In this document: positions 11,648 through 24,458 of the stretch, in pieces
Layout: the number at the start of each line of letters is the position of its first letter
How positions within the stretch are numbered: the stretch's first letter is position 1
Source: Uranotaenia lowii
Taxonomy: Eukaryota; Arthropoda; Insecta; Diptera; Culicidae
Direction of reading: 5' to 3'
NCBI RefSeq assembly: GCF_029784155.1
Contig: NC_073693.1
Coordinates: 111,290,683-111,354,682, forward strand
DNA: 64,000 bases
Translations under genes and position numbers: made by a program
Notes under the pieces: generated by a model
Seen by the model: the letters and a program-made list of their open reading frames with translations, nothing else
Told to the model about the DNA's origin: nothing
The model's database searches: none

Positions 11648-11859
11648 CTAGCAGACCCGGTAAACTTCGTCTTACCATGTTTAATTTGGCGTCCATTTTC
11701 TATTTTTTCTAGTTTTCTTTACATTTCCCTTCTTTTCCTTTACTCGAATCGTCCCGCTCAATTCTATCAAAATTAAACCAAAGAATTTAAACTCAACGGG
11801 TCTTTAAAAATCCAATTTTGTAACTTGTTATATAAATAACTGTATGTTGATAATATGTA

Positions 11860-12781
11860 CAGTACCGTTCATAATTGTATAGAAATTGGAAGCACGCGCA
11901 CTGTCACTTCGACTTTGAACTTCCATAACTTTTTATTCTGATTATATTTTTTGATCAAATTTTTTGCAAAAGATAGATCAACTATCACACTATTGCACCA
12001 CGAAATTTGAGCATTCTGTAGTTTGTGTTGCCTGAGATACAGTAATTCTACGAAAATCGGACTGTTTGGACTTTTCTCATTCAAACTGCAATATCTCAGA
12101 AACTACGCTACATATTTTGTTCAAATTTTGCAGAGTGATTGTGAAATATAAAGCTATCATGTCTGAAGTTTTTGAAAAGTTTGATTGATGGGATCAAAAG
12201 TTACGCGAGGTACAATTTTTCAGGCATGAACCAAGAAACGCGATTTCTATAGAATTTTGGACGATTCATGAGACTAAAATCGTTTCCATCCACAAATAAG
12301 TCAAAAAATGTCTGGTAGAAGAAATGAAGAAAAGAAAAAATGGGATAAATGATCTATTTGTGTTTTGAAATCAGAATCTCGCGATATTGTTTGATTTTTT
12401 GGTTGAAATAGATTTACTGGTTGTTAAACATAAAATAGAACTTTCCTATGGAAACATTCGTCTAAAATTCTATAAAAATCGCAGCTTTACATTTCAACAA
12501 TCACTCTGCAAAATTTGAAAAAAAATATGTAGCGTAGTTTCTGAGATATTGCAGTTTGAATGAGAAAAGTCCAAAAAGTCCTTTTTTCTTAGAATTACTG
12601 TATCTCAAGCAACACAAACTCCAGAATGCTCAAATTTCGTGGTGTAATAGTGTGATAGTTCATCTATCTTTTGTAGAAAATATGATAAAAAAAATATCAT
12701 CAGAGTAAAAATTTATGGAAGTTCGAATTCGAAGGGACAGTGTGCGTGCTTTCAATTTCTATACAATTATGAACGGTACTG
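11860..12781. mobile_element. Tc1/mariner-type foldback MITE in family A
   Basis: The terminal inverted repeats begin CAGTACCGTTCATAATTGTA and extend roughly 330 bp inward with minor differences. TA flanks both ends (11858-11859 and 12782-12783). The related copy of family A has only GTATGTTTCATT at the matching point (near 52557), which is an empty site and proves the insertion and its TA duplication. There is no transposase frame, so it would have to be mobilised in trans. Confidence 0.9.
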
Positions 12782-14619
12782 TATGTTTCATTTGCTGTAT
12801 TCCATTCAGTAGATTTATTTCGTTTTGTTATATTGCTTTAATATCGGGACAATTTTTTGGGTATTTGCCGAATATTTTGCCTAACGCAGCGCCTTCAGTT
12901 CCCAATAAGCTTTGGATGGTGTATTTTTTAAGAGCTGTAGAAACGAAACACATAAGAAAAGATTTTTTACTAAGCATTTTCAAACATCTTATTATTCACC
13001 ATCCTCATGCTTCGAAGCAGTTTGAATTAAAATCCATATTTTCACCAAATCATTTCCAAAAAGTTTCGCCTGATACTTAGGTTATAGACTTTACACATTT
13101 CAACTTAAAGTGTTCCCAACAGCATAATGGCATTAAATCTGGTGATTTTGTGTATTGCTAATTCCTATTTTTTTATTCAAGCGAAAAATGCAAATTAATT
13201 CCTTTGAACTTTAACCCAATGAATCAAAGAAACGATTGGTTTTGAAAAGAGGAAAACATATGTTTAGATATATTCACCCATTATTTTAAAGATTTTAATT
13301 CAAGCAGTTCTGATTTCTAAATTTCCTGAACATTGTTGGTGGTGATCTGCGATTTCATTTAGGATTACGTTATATTTTTAAGATTTTATAACATTTAATT
13401 GATAAGCAGATTTTTTTTAAATTTAATAGATTGAAAATAAATAATCTGTTCAGGCTACGATGGTTTCATGAGTTCATTTTTTTTCCTGGAAATTATCATA
13501 TAAACAAAACCTTAATAAAAATTATGTGTCTTTTTTACTTTAAATCTTAATTTTCAAAAATGAAACACTGGTCAAATCCTAACGAATGTCACCACAGTTC
13601 AAATTTCATATGCTCTGGAAAAAGTAATATTTTCAAAAAAAATATTAGTTATGTTGACAAAAAGAAATATCGAAGTATATATTTGTCCCATTTATTGGGG
13701 CAAGTGAAAACACATAGTTCTTTTTAGATGCGTCAGTGAAAAGACTTTGAAATTAATTTAATACTTGTTCTTGTTTGTCTGTTTTATCAACTTTCATTGC
13801 TATATCCTAAGTTTTTCTCCGGAATAAATTAATGCTTGGTACTTCAATTTCACTGAATGCTGTTCAACCAAAAGACCTTGATTTACAAAGACCTTTATAA
13901 TAATTTTGAATATCAGCTTCAGATTCAACACTCGGGATATCCTTTCTGACCATTTTGAAGATAAAATTCTTAAAATGTAGATGTTTCATAGCTAAATTGC
14001 ACGTTTTCACTTATTCCACCTAAGAAATTACAGGAATAAATATTATTTTTAACACTATCAGGTCATATTAAAAGTTCATCATAAAAATCTGCTGCCCCTG
14101 GAATATCAATCACAAAAAAACTTTTCAACAAAAAAGTGAATCAAAAGTCTCTTCTATATAGCCAAAATATGTAAAACAAAAACACACTTTTCATGTTAAG
14201 TTTGTACTTGAATTGTGTGTAAACAAACAGTAAACGTGTACACAGTTTTGGTGAATGATTTTAAAAAAAGTTAAGTTTATTTAATCAAAATTTTTTTTGG
14301 TCCCAACAATTTTTAGATGGAGAAATAATGTATACATTTTTTGTAAAAGTTGATAGTTTGCTTAATTAGTTTGATAGTTGATAGTTATAAATTTTTCCGG
14401 AAAATGCATATCCTCACTTTTTGTTAAAAAAGTAGATTATTTTATTGATAACTTCAATTTGCGTTTGCAAAAAATCAAATAGTTTATTCGGCCTTTTAAA
14501 ACTTCATCTAATCTATTTCACAATTTACTACTTAAATTAACACGAATTAAAAATGGTTTTAATATTTGAAATCGTTTATATGGTTTTGATTCGATCGATA
14601 AAATATCAATCCGTGTCAC

Positions 14620-15200
14620 ATCTAGGCGTCATTTATTACCATGTGCTGTGTACAAATAAGCAAAAAAAACACATCTAGGTCATATCGCCCCCACGTGCAT
14701 AAGAAATATAGGTACTTGGTTGAGAAATAGGCGCCTAATTTTTAATTTTCTCCAGCGATCAATGAATAGTATGCTTTGGTTACTATTATCTTGCAACGAC
14801 GTTTGCTAGCGACGCCTCGCCCATGGAGACGAAAAACAAACCCCTCGGAGAAAAGAAAATCTCTAAAAATGGATGCCTGACTTTTCAATTTCAGATTTTG
14901 GCAAAACAAATATTATATGTTTTATTCGATCAACAAAATGTCAACCTGAGTCACATTCAGGCGTCATTCATAACCATGTGCTGTAGAAATGAGCTAGGAA
15001 TCAAGAACACAAAAAAATCACATCAAGGCTTCATATCGCCACCACTTGCATTAAAAATATGCTTGGTTGAGAAATGCGCGCCAAAATATTCTCACTGATC
15101 AGTAGGCTATGCCATGGTTACTATCTTCTAACGACGTCTGCTCGCGACGCCTCGACCTTGGAGACGAAAAACAAACCGCCCAAAGGAAAAAAAAATCTCG
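14620..15200 (+). repeat. Internal direct duplication in family A copy 1, about 335 bp period
   Basis: Two diverged copies of a segment with GGCGTCATT, CCATGTGCTG, a CACATC phrase and GGAGACGAAAAACAAAC appear about 335 bp apart. Family A copy 2 has only one (from about 54570), so the segment was duplicated in this copy or lost in the other. Confidence 0.6.
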
Positions 15201-15419
15201 AAAAAATGGTAGCCATGACTTTAATTTCATTCAAAAAACTACAAATTTTATTATTACGGACAATTGATGCGACTTTGTGTTGTTTTTATTCGATATAAAC
15301 CGATTCGCATGGCTACAGAATATTCTAAAAATAATTTCATTCGAATCGTTTGGGTCATTTCGGAGGAGTAGTACTACAAACACCGTTACAAGAGAATTTT
15401 ATATAATAGATTATACATA

Positions 15420-17510
15420 GGGTTAAATATTTGAAAAAAAAAATCGGTTTGTTTTTGATTTTTGAAAATATCCTATAATATTTCTTCAACGGCCGTTTCA
15501 CGATTTGTGAGATAAAGCGCTGTTTGCCCCATAGTTGTTCGGACGAATGGGGACGTGAAGCTGCAAACGCTGGTTTCTTAATCCTCGGGGTCGTACACTA
15601 TGAGCCTCCAGCAGCGTGGGAGAGTCTATCCTCGATGTCAGAAAGTCAGCCACAATCAGAGCTCGAGTAGCGTTCCTACGAACTTGAAGCGTTTCCAAGT
15701 CTATGAGGCGGCAACGATTTTCGTAGCTTGGCAGAGGAAACGGATCGTGCGAATTCAAGTGACGTAGGGCAAACCGCAAGTAGCGCCGCTGGATAGCCTC
15801 GATTCGTTCAGCTCCGTTCTGATAGAAGGGGCACCAGACAGCTGATGCGTACTCGAGGGTGGAACGAACTATGCAGCAATAAAGACTTTTAAGGCAGTTC
15901 ACGTCTTTGAAGTCTTTGGCCATGCGAAACAGGAATCCAATGTTTCTAGAAGCTTTGTCAACAACATAGTTCGTGTGAGTCTTGTACTCCAGCCGTTGAT
16001 CGAGGATAACTCCTAGATCGTTGATGTGTTCTACTCGGGTGATGGTGTCGCTTCCAAGGATGTTCTCAGCATGAAGAGTGTGCCGCTTACGGGAAAATGT
16101 CATAACCGAGCATTTGCTGCGGTTCAACGGCAGGCAGTTAATGTCGCACCAGTGAGCAAATACGGAAAATTGCTGCTGTAAAAAGTCGATGTCGTCTTGG
16201 TTGTTTATGGCGTGAAAAAGTTTGAGGTCATCAACATAAGCGAGTTTGGTGCCGTCAAGAAGCGAGAGTGTGTCATTGAAATATATTACGAAAATTATCG
16301 TCCTAAATGGCTTCCTTGGGGCACACCTGAGGGGGCAGGGAATCGCCTGGAAAAGGATTCACCAGTTCGAACGGATAATTTCCGTCCCGTTAAATAACTC
16401 CGAAACCAATACAGTAAGTCCACAGAATCCTAAGCGTCCGAGCTTTGCAATAGCAATATCATGGTTCACCTTGTCGAACGAGAGATCAGTGTAGATGGCG
16501 TCAGTTTGGATCTTCCTGGCAAAGCAGTCATGAACGAAAGATGTGAAGCTCAGTAAGTCGGTAGTTGTGGATCGTTTAGGCATGAATCCATGCTGGTCGT
16601 TGGAAATGTGAGGCTTGCAGAACGAGAAAACAGAAAAACAGGATCCATAACAACCAGTTCAAAGAGTTTGGATATCGCGCATAGAGCTGATATCCCACGG
16701 TAGTTGCTAACATCTCGCTTGTCCCCTTTTTTGTGGACAGGAAACACATGAGCTTCTTTCCACAGTGAGGGAAAAATTGCGTTGTCCAGCGATGATTGAG
16801 AAATATATTTGATGGGAGTCAGCCAAAGTGGCATAGAACGCTTTAAAAAAGTTGCTGGTATACATCCCGGGCCAATAGAGGTTGAATTTCTCAACTTTGC
16901 TGTCGCTTTCAAGATAGCTGCATCTTCAATTAGGAATCCATTCAAAGATGAACCTAGAGGTAAAATATTCCGGACAGCCCTGGCTAGTTGCTCTGAAGAA
17001 ATGCCCTCAGTTGTAAAGACGCTTGAGAATTTCCCGGCGAAGAGCTTACAAATTTCGGGGTCGGAATCAGCTGTGTTGTTGTCCAGAAACATGTTGGACG
17101 GGAACCGTCCGGGCCGTCGGCCGGGAGGATTTTTTACGTGCTTCCAAAAATTTTTCGGGCTGGTCTTGAAGTTTCGCTGTAGTCGATTAAGATAATTTTG
17201 GTAGCAGCGCTTATGAGTCTTTTTATATGCCGAGTTCAGTTTGCGGTATTCGTTCTGAGCGTAGAGCTACTTGTGCTTGTTATAGTTACGAAGAGCACGT
17301 TTTTTAGCTGTCTTGAGTTGCCGCAGTTAATTAGTGACCCACGGAGTCCGTAGATTGGCACTTACGATACGTTTCGGCACATGGCGATCGATGGTGTAAT
17401 TAAGAATATTCGTAAATTTCTCTGCAGCTGCGTTGGGATCAGAGAGATCGAGCTCGACTTCCCATTCGATGAATTCCAGAACGCTTCGGAATCCATATTC
17501 TTGAAATCTT
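15420..17510 (-). pseudogene. Decayed Jockey-superfamily LINE, ORF2 (RT and C-terminus)
   Basis: On the minus strand a single ORF2 can be followed through several frames. The endonuclease-RT linker is near 17300-17100. RT start blocks (FPVHKKGDKRDVSNYRGISA) fall in 17092-16550, a second RT block in 16583-16359, GVPQGS at 16327-16310, the catalytic YVDD at 16238-16227, and a long C-terminal frame at 16127-15498 containing SAVWCPFYQNG and a stop. The frame is lost at least between 16310 and 16300 and between the first two segments, so the copy is inactive. It is 5'-truncated near 17510, with no endonuclease. Plus-strand open stretches across it are antisense shadows. Clade assignment is by motif style only. 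Confidence 0.85.
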
Positions 17511-18547
17511 TATAGTAAGACGTTTTCTCAATAGAAGAATATCACCAAGCATAATAATAATTTGAGAATGGTCATTTATGAAATAATGAGCTGCATTCAG
17601 GGAAGTTCTTTAAGAAGAGGATAATTTAAAATAAAAAATTACATCAGAATCAAGAGTATGAAATTTGGGCTTGATCAGTTTCGAAAGTTTCAATTATAAC
17701 TTTAAATCTTAGATTCAAATTGGAATAAAAATTCAATAATGGAGTTCAGTTTTGCTGATTGATCTTATTGAGTAAACTTTTCTATTCAGTTACCTTTTAG
17801 TTTTTAATATAAAACTCAGTGTAGCGTGTATACATCAACGCAAGTTTTAATATTGATGGAAAAACTAACATTAATTTTTTATTATTCATGTTCATACTTA
17901 CGATTTTGAAGTGAGTCTTCCAGATTTCCAGTTTTAGAAAGAAAATTTGCAGAAATTCGAAAAAATGAAGAAAGTGAAGAAAAACTTCAAAAATTGCATT
18001 TTAAATTGCAAGTTTTCTCGGGCTTTATTGGTCTTTGTAAAAGAATTAATTGAATATTCCCGACAAGGCCCAAAAAAACTTACAATGTTAAAAGATTTTT
18101 AAGTGTTTTTTTTTATTTTCTACCCTTTTTTCAAATTCTTTCAAAATCTGATTCCTTTTTAAAATTGTAAAAAATCATAGAAAAAGTTAATCTTTCTCCC
18201 GTTAAATCCATTACATTTTTTTTTGAATGAGCAGAAAATACTTCCTTATGAGAACACAATGCTAGGAATTGGTAATGGTTTATAATGTATTGTGGGGGTA
18301 TGCATTCCAGATTCCCTGGATTTATTTGAACATACTCGGGTTTTCAAAAAGAAGTTGTCAAATAAAGCAAACTAAGGTCTTATTTATGCTCAATTGATCT
18401 GTGCTAGTCCTATCCAAATTGGGTTTTTTTGGGATTTTGAAAATAGATTTCAACGCTGCTGATGTTTTGCGAAAAAAAAAATTAATACTAATCCGCTCTT
18501 GAGTGTCTAAAGGACACTATTAGAAGTTCAAGGGCTTATAATTTTAT
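17511..18547. other. AT-rich spacer, no gene recognised
   Basis: No protein motif or repeat end was recognised. The composition is uniformly AT-rich. Confidence 0.5.
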
Positions 18548-18643
18548 AAGGGTGCATCCAAATAAAAGAATTCCGTCAGCGACCCTCAATGAATTCTTAG
18601 AATCTTTTATTTTGCATCATTACTTTTTAATGGACGCACCCTG
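18548..18643. repeat. Short inverted-repeat element, about 96 bp
   Basis: GGGTGCATCCAAATAAAA on the left and TTTTTAATGGACGCACCC on the right are imperfect inverted repeats around an internal palindromic GAATTC region. This resembles a tiny MITE. No clear target duplication is visible. Confidence 0.4.
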
Positions 18644-19247
18644 AAAGCCCAGGAGTGAGGTTACCATACGTACTTTTTTCAGAGTACATGTACTCTTTCT
18701 TGATTGAGAAATGGGCGTACTCTTCTTTTTCTGAAATTTCACCAAATGTACTCTTTTTTTGTTAAAAGACATTTTATCAGAAAAACCTATGTATACCTTC
18801 CATTTAATGAAGTTGTATCACATTTTATGTAAAAACTACGAAAGGAATAACACCTTACAACAAATCACTTTCATTAACATGCATAGTTGGTGGTAATATA
18901 AGCGCCTTTGAGTATACAAACATCAATCAATAAGTACACAATTTAGGTAATATGCTTATATGCGCACATATCTCAAATAATGATTGTAAAGGAAATGTAC
19001 GCGTCAATAAAAATAATGGAAATGGATTATTTTATAACGTTTTTTTGTAGTTTCTCAGCATCAGCAACATCTAAATACTCATATCTTTTCGCATAATCAA
19101 CTTTTGCATAACCTTAACAAATTGACAGAATTTGATTCAATTGAAATATCTCGGTTTCTAATTACTGTAGAACTCCGCTTTTTCAAGGCAGTCGGGGCCT
19201 CCTAAGATAATACGAAATATGTACATCCCTTTCAGGCGCGGTCCTAT
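18644..19247. other. AT-rich spacer with GTACTCTTT repeats
   Basis: Short direct repeats of a GTACTCTTT-like phrase occur at 18660-18760. No gene is seen. Confidence 0.4.
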
Positions 19248-19288
19248 GGGGGGGGGGGGGTGATCAGGGTGATCACCCCCCCCCCCCC
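19248..19288. repeat. Perfect G13/C13 hairpin
   Basis: Thirteen G, then TGATCA, GGG, TGATCA and thirteen C give a hairpin with a 19-bp stem and a 3-nt loop. It could form a G-structure or stall polymerase. Tract length may be unreliable in an assembly. Confidence 0.85.
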
Positions 19289-19578
19289 AAGCGGCAAAAA
19301 ACCGTTACGAAATACTCGCAAACGCTGGATTTTATATAAAAGCTAAGAACTTTTCCTAGTATGTGTACTTTAAAATTCTCAAATTTTTCCACTCCGTTGG
19401 GGTGTTTGTTCAAAAAAAAGAATTCATTAATCACTTAATAGCTTAAAATTTAAAAAAAAAAGTCGGTCCGCCAAACTAAAACAGCTGTAACTTGCAATTC
19501 CCTGGAACGAATTTCACCAAATAACTTTTGTTGAGGTACTTACAGCGTTGAATTAGAATTTGCTGACCATATACGCTA

Positions 19579-20470
19579 CCGGACATAAGTTTGGGATCAC
19601 CCCCTCAAAAACAAGAAAATCTGTTTGGTCATATCTCAGTCATCTTGTGATATATTGCATTTCTTTTAATTCTAAAGTCGATGATCAAAACTTTTTTCGT
19701 CTGTTTTTGGCAAAATGTATATGTTAACTTAATATGACTTAAACTTGGCTTAAATTTCCAATAAATCGCACTTTCTATTTCAACCCGATCAGTTCAGGTT
19801 TGGGTGGACCGAATTTATAGATTCGAGTTGCATTTGAATCTTTTTTCATAAATATCAACAATTTTTTTAAATTTTGTGCTTAAAATTTGAATAGTGTTAT
19901 AAACAGATAAAATAGCTACTTAAGTTATCGATCAAAAGTTTGGGCTCACCCTTAATATGGTGTATCGGCAAAAAGTTAGGGATCATGCGAAACATGAAAT
20001 TTAATTTCGTGCATATCTCTGTCATCAAACAACGTATCGCTTATCTGAAAAGTTATATTTAATGCGTTGTTTTTGCTTTTTGGATATTTAGTAAAAATGT
20101 TTTTTCAGACTAACTTCGTTAAAACTGTAGCTAGAGTTTGATAATTTTTTGATAATGTTCACCAAGTAGTCGGAATGTTCAATAAATACCTGTGAACTTG
20201 TTTTGACCATAACTTTATTATCTTACGAGTTATTGCAGATCAGTTTGGCTCCATGTTAGATGGATCAACATATCTCGATCCTTTTTAGAAGTAAAAATGA
20301 CTTGAGCCATTAAGTTTTAAATTGCCTTTGGAGCCGTTCAGATTCCCCGTGGATAGAACAATCAGATTTTACCCCCTTCTCCCTTTCCACATTTGGCAAC
20401 CCCTACCCCCCTTCCCCCAGACGTTCACCTGGACAGATTCGATTTTTGTTGCCTACATCTAATACTACAT
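19579..20470. repeat. Possible remnant of a Tc1/mariner-like MITE
   Basis: TA followed by CCGGACATAAGTTTGGGATC at 19577 looks like a Tc1-type end. Related phrases (AAAAGTTTGGGCTCACCC and AAAAAGTTAGGGATCATG) recur near 19930 and 19970. I could not define a right end, so both the boundary and the identity are tentative. Confidence 0.3.
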
Positions 20471-23400
20471 TTCCATTTCTTGATTTATTTTTGATTGCGG
20501 GCTCCGAATTTTACAGAATGCATCTCAATTTGAGATTCTCAAAAGCCCATATTTTTTTCTTAGTTAAAGATATCGAAACTGCCTAGACAATTTAAATTAA
20601 AAAGATGCATTTAAATTTTAGAGATTTTGTTTAGAATAATTTCTTATTTTTCAACGTTTTTGAAAAAAGTGAGCTTTGATTGTATTTGCCTCGACGTAGC
20701 ACAAATGATCGATTTTGATTTATTGATTTAAAACGATTCTTCATAATTCAAACTATATTTGGAAATTTTTAAGGTATTTGGAATTTTAATTTACATACTT
20801 TTACGTTTGAAAAAGAAATGAAAACTTTAGATAAATGTATGGAAAATGGCCAAACACATCAAATTAAACATGTGTTTTTTAAATAAATCATTTAATTTTC
20901 TTTCCAAAGCTTATATTTACTGTGATATTTTACGTCTTTCATTAGCTTTTATGCACTTATACCTCTTTGGCTCGAAGGGCGTCATACATTTTGAGCCGTT
21001 ATCACAATTAAACAATTTAATAATGATTAATAATTTTCATTAAAAAACTCATTCTTTAATTTAAAACTTTCAAAATAAAGTTAATTAAGTAAGAAATGGT
21101 TACGATAAAGTTGTTTTGAGATTAAAGTAATATTAAAATTATAAAAATAAATTTTAAGTATGGGGATTTTATAATAATAAAAAATTACATTAAAAATGAG
21201 AAACTTATAATTGGTTGAAACTTGATATCAGAGTTGTGCTTCAAATTCTATACAAGGTACGAACAAAATTGTGTTTTTCTCCCACTTTGATTAGTACTTT
21301 TGCTCCAAAGCTGTTAGAGGCTCGCGTTACCTGCGTATGAGTGCAGTTGTTCACGCATTGTTTGTTTTCTATGCAAAAAGTGAAAAATATTTTCATCAAT
21401 TCTACCATCACTTTTAAAATATTACTCACAATGGTATTTTTTGCAAAATATTTGGTGATGCAGATGGTACTTTTGACCACATTTTAAGCTTATTTACGAT
21501 TTTTCATGTTCAAAATGTTCGTTTCACTGAATACTTGAAAAGGGCCATTAGTCGGTATTCGGCCGTTCGCTCTCTAATCATATCTATTCAATTCTCGAAA
21601 AATACTGAAAATACTACTGCTGAAACAAGAGGTGATGGATAAAATCAGAAATCAAGTTCAGAAATTTATTCCCTAAAATCTGTTTTTAAAGCATATGCTC
21701 CAAAAATGTGCTTATATATACTTTAATTTTTCCCAGGTGAGATAAAACTATTCCGACTATTCACACCAATTTTATCGCAAATACTGTTTTTAGCTCATAT
21801 ACACAATAATATTTGAAATTTTTAGTTGAAAACCAGCTTAATAATTAAGGTTAAAAAATCCACTCTGAATCTGAAGGTTTGGTTATTTCAATCGCAATTG
21901 ATTGTTTGTTTATTCAATCATTGTGAACTTTCATTTAAATATTGAAATAGTATTAACTTTCAGAAATTAACTCTCTATTTAATATGTTTTTATTTAATTT
22001 AAACATTATAAAAATAAAGTTTGAAAATATTGAGAGCATGAAGAAAACATACGACTCTTCATTTTGTTCATAAATAATTCGTTGCAAATTAATTACTTTT
22101 TCTTTGAATTCTGTTCCAACAAAATTAAAAATCTAGTATAAGAGCTTGAAATTCAAGAAAAAACAAATGAAAATGAAGTCCCAAAAGCTTCATTCCTAAG
22201 AATAAGATTTTGATGATCTGATTTTGAAATTTAATTTATTATTAAAAATTTAAGAATTTGAACAAGAATTATCAATAATTCGATATTTTCGAACAACGAT
22301 TCAGCAAAATACTTTAGAAAAATTGTGGATCACTTGAAGATTTTTTTTATAATTTCTTCTACGAAAATGTGTGTTGATTTTCATTTGTGAAATAATATTT
22401 ATATCAGAAAATTCTGTAAAGAATTCATAAAGTTATAATTTTTAAACTGCCAAATGTAAAAATTACGAAAAATATGTTTTTATCAACACATTTTCGCAGT
22501 AAACATCTTAGATTCGCAGATTGTTTTATAAAAGGATATCGAAATAAGTAGATTGAAGAAATTTGTTAAAAAATTTCCCTTTTTTTCTTTTATTTCAAAC
22601 TTTTCAAATTACAAACTAACAAGTATACAAACCTACAAAATACAAGACTTATTTGCAACAAACCCAAACCCCCCCAACCCCCCTCCCCCCTCCATCCACC
22701 ACTCTATTTCTCGCAATAAACGTTTTTCGACAGATATTTTCGATCCTTCTTATTGTCTGATTTTTGAAAGTTTGAAAAATGAGGTTTTGATACCTTTTGA
22801 TGTAATATTTTGACTTTTAAAAATTATACGTATAAAGAAGCTCAAATTAAAAACTAGGATGGTTTTTGTTTCTTGTTTAAATGAACTTAAAAAATAAAAC
22901 ATATTTAAGCTTTTATGGAGGTTTAATAATGATTATATACTGGAATAAGAGAGTGTTTTTGTATGCCCCCATCATGTTTGTAAAATGCCTCCATCCTAAA
23001 ATAATAGGTTAAATAGGATAAATAAAGGATTCTTATCATTGAAACTTCAAATCTAAGCTCTGATTAACATCTTAAGAGAGAATTGAAGATCTAAAAACAG
23101 ATTTGATAAAGTTTTTCTCATGGATGAGCTGCCTCCATAGTATGGCAACCCTAACTTTTGTTTTATTCCATAAATTATAATACATATAGATTTTTATAAA
23201 ACTTCAGCTTTATCGTACGGAAGTTATAACTTTCTAGCAGTTTCATTGAAATCATACGGAAATATTGCCCAAAATACACGAGTTTTGTTCAAAACATAAA
23301 TAGGCGCATTTAGCCCGCACGGTTTGAGGTTTGGCATTTCAGACAACAGTTATGATAAAATCGTTTTTTCGAAAACGAAAGGAAATTTTAACATAAAAAT

Positions 23401-24458
23401 TACTTCAACGTATAGAAAACAGATGCCTGCACACGTGTATATAGATTTTGTAGACATACTCGATACAATATTTGATTAAATCAGTTTTCTGCTTAATAGG
23501 CGCATATAGCCCGCTTAACCTATTGTTTCTCCCAGTCTTCGTTTAAAAATTTACCAAAAAAAATTTTTTTTGTGTTTTTATTTAACGAATTTAGTGAAAA
23601 ATCAACTAAACTATGCTCGATTTGTAAAAATCCGACCATCTGGGGAGTCAAAACAGCTTTAAGAGCATATTCCCCTTTTGAAATTTTACAAAAAATTAAA
23701 TTTTGTGACGTGAATTCACTCATTCGCGCTGTTGTAACTCAGTTGGATTCCAACCGATTTTTATGAAATTTAGTGTTTTAGAATTGTCCTTTCATTTTCA
23801 AAGAAGATCTAATTTTTTATGTCAGAAAATGTCAAAGTGTTCTCATAAAATTAAAAAGTTCCCTTTTTGGTGACGTGAATTCACTCATTTGCGACTGTTT
23901 TTGTTCAAGTTCAAAACAACCTCATTGGATATAAACAAATTCTTTTTTCTGCAAAATGAAGCAGTGTTTTTTTTGGCTTCAAATTGTATTAAAAAAAATT
24001 CCCAAAACAAGTTTATCCATATATTTCAATAAATTATTTTGGAAAAGTTGTTAAAATCTCCACTTTATTCAACAAAAAAATTGATTTTCAAAATTAAATA
24101 AAACATGTTAAAAAATTTTTTGTCTCTTTTTTTCGTTGGTTTTATGTGATTTGAATTATCAAAATTATAGGCTAATTTGGTATTTTTTGATACGCGAACG
24201 AACAAAAATCACTTCTAAGCGGTACAAACGCGTGGAATGTGTCTGTAGATCATCTACGGAATGCTCGAAATTTCACTAAGCGTCCTAAAAAATTATAGTT
24301 AGAAGCTATACGTTGCACATAAGGATTTTTTTTATAGTTTTTTATGATCATGATCATATAAAATGTAATAAAATGGTTTTAAAACTGTACATTTCAATCA
24401 ATGAACGATCAAAATTGTTTAAGTTTTGAAAAGAGGATTGGAAAGTTGACATAAAGCC
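20471..24458. other. AT-rich gene-poor stretch
   Basis: No gene is recognised. Two short direct repeats are visible: a TAGGCGCAT..AGCCCGC phrase at 23299-23318 and 23495-23514, and GTGACGTGAATTCACTCATT at 23705-23724 and 23870-23889. A C-rich tract lies at 22665-22700. Open stretches up to 86 residues show no recognisable motif. Confidence 0.5.

Larger units (their letters stand above)
11648..15410 (+). repeat. Family A dispersed repeat, copy 1 (with nested foldback insertion)
   Basis: The head CTAGCAGACCCGGTAAACTT and the tail (GGAGGAGTAGTACTACAAAC, then ATTTTATATAATAG) are shared with 51963-55025, and the bodies align in between. Apart from a 922-bp insertion (11860-12781) this copy is about 2.84 kb. 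The body has no credible protein: the 121-residue open stretch at 12715-13080 overlaps the insertion boundary. A segment containing GCGTCATT...ACCATGTGCTG occurs twice (about 14620 and 14955). The superfamily is not known to me; head and tail are like repeats seen in many arthropods. Confidence 0.7.

Noticed and set aside
16197..17195. Plus-strand open frames across 16.2-17.2 kb
   Set aside because: They lie antisense to recognisable reverse transcriptase motifs.
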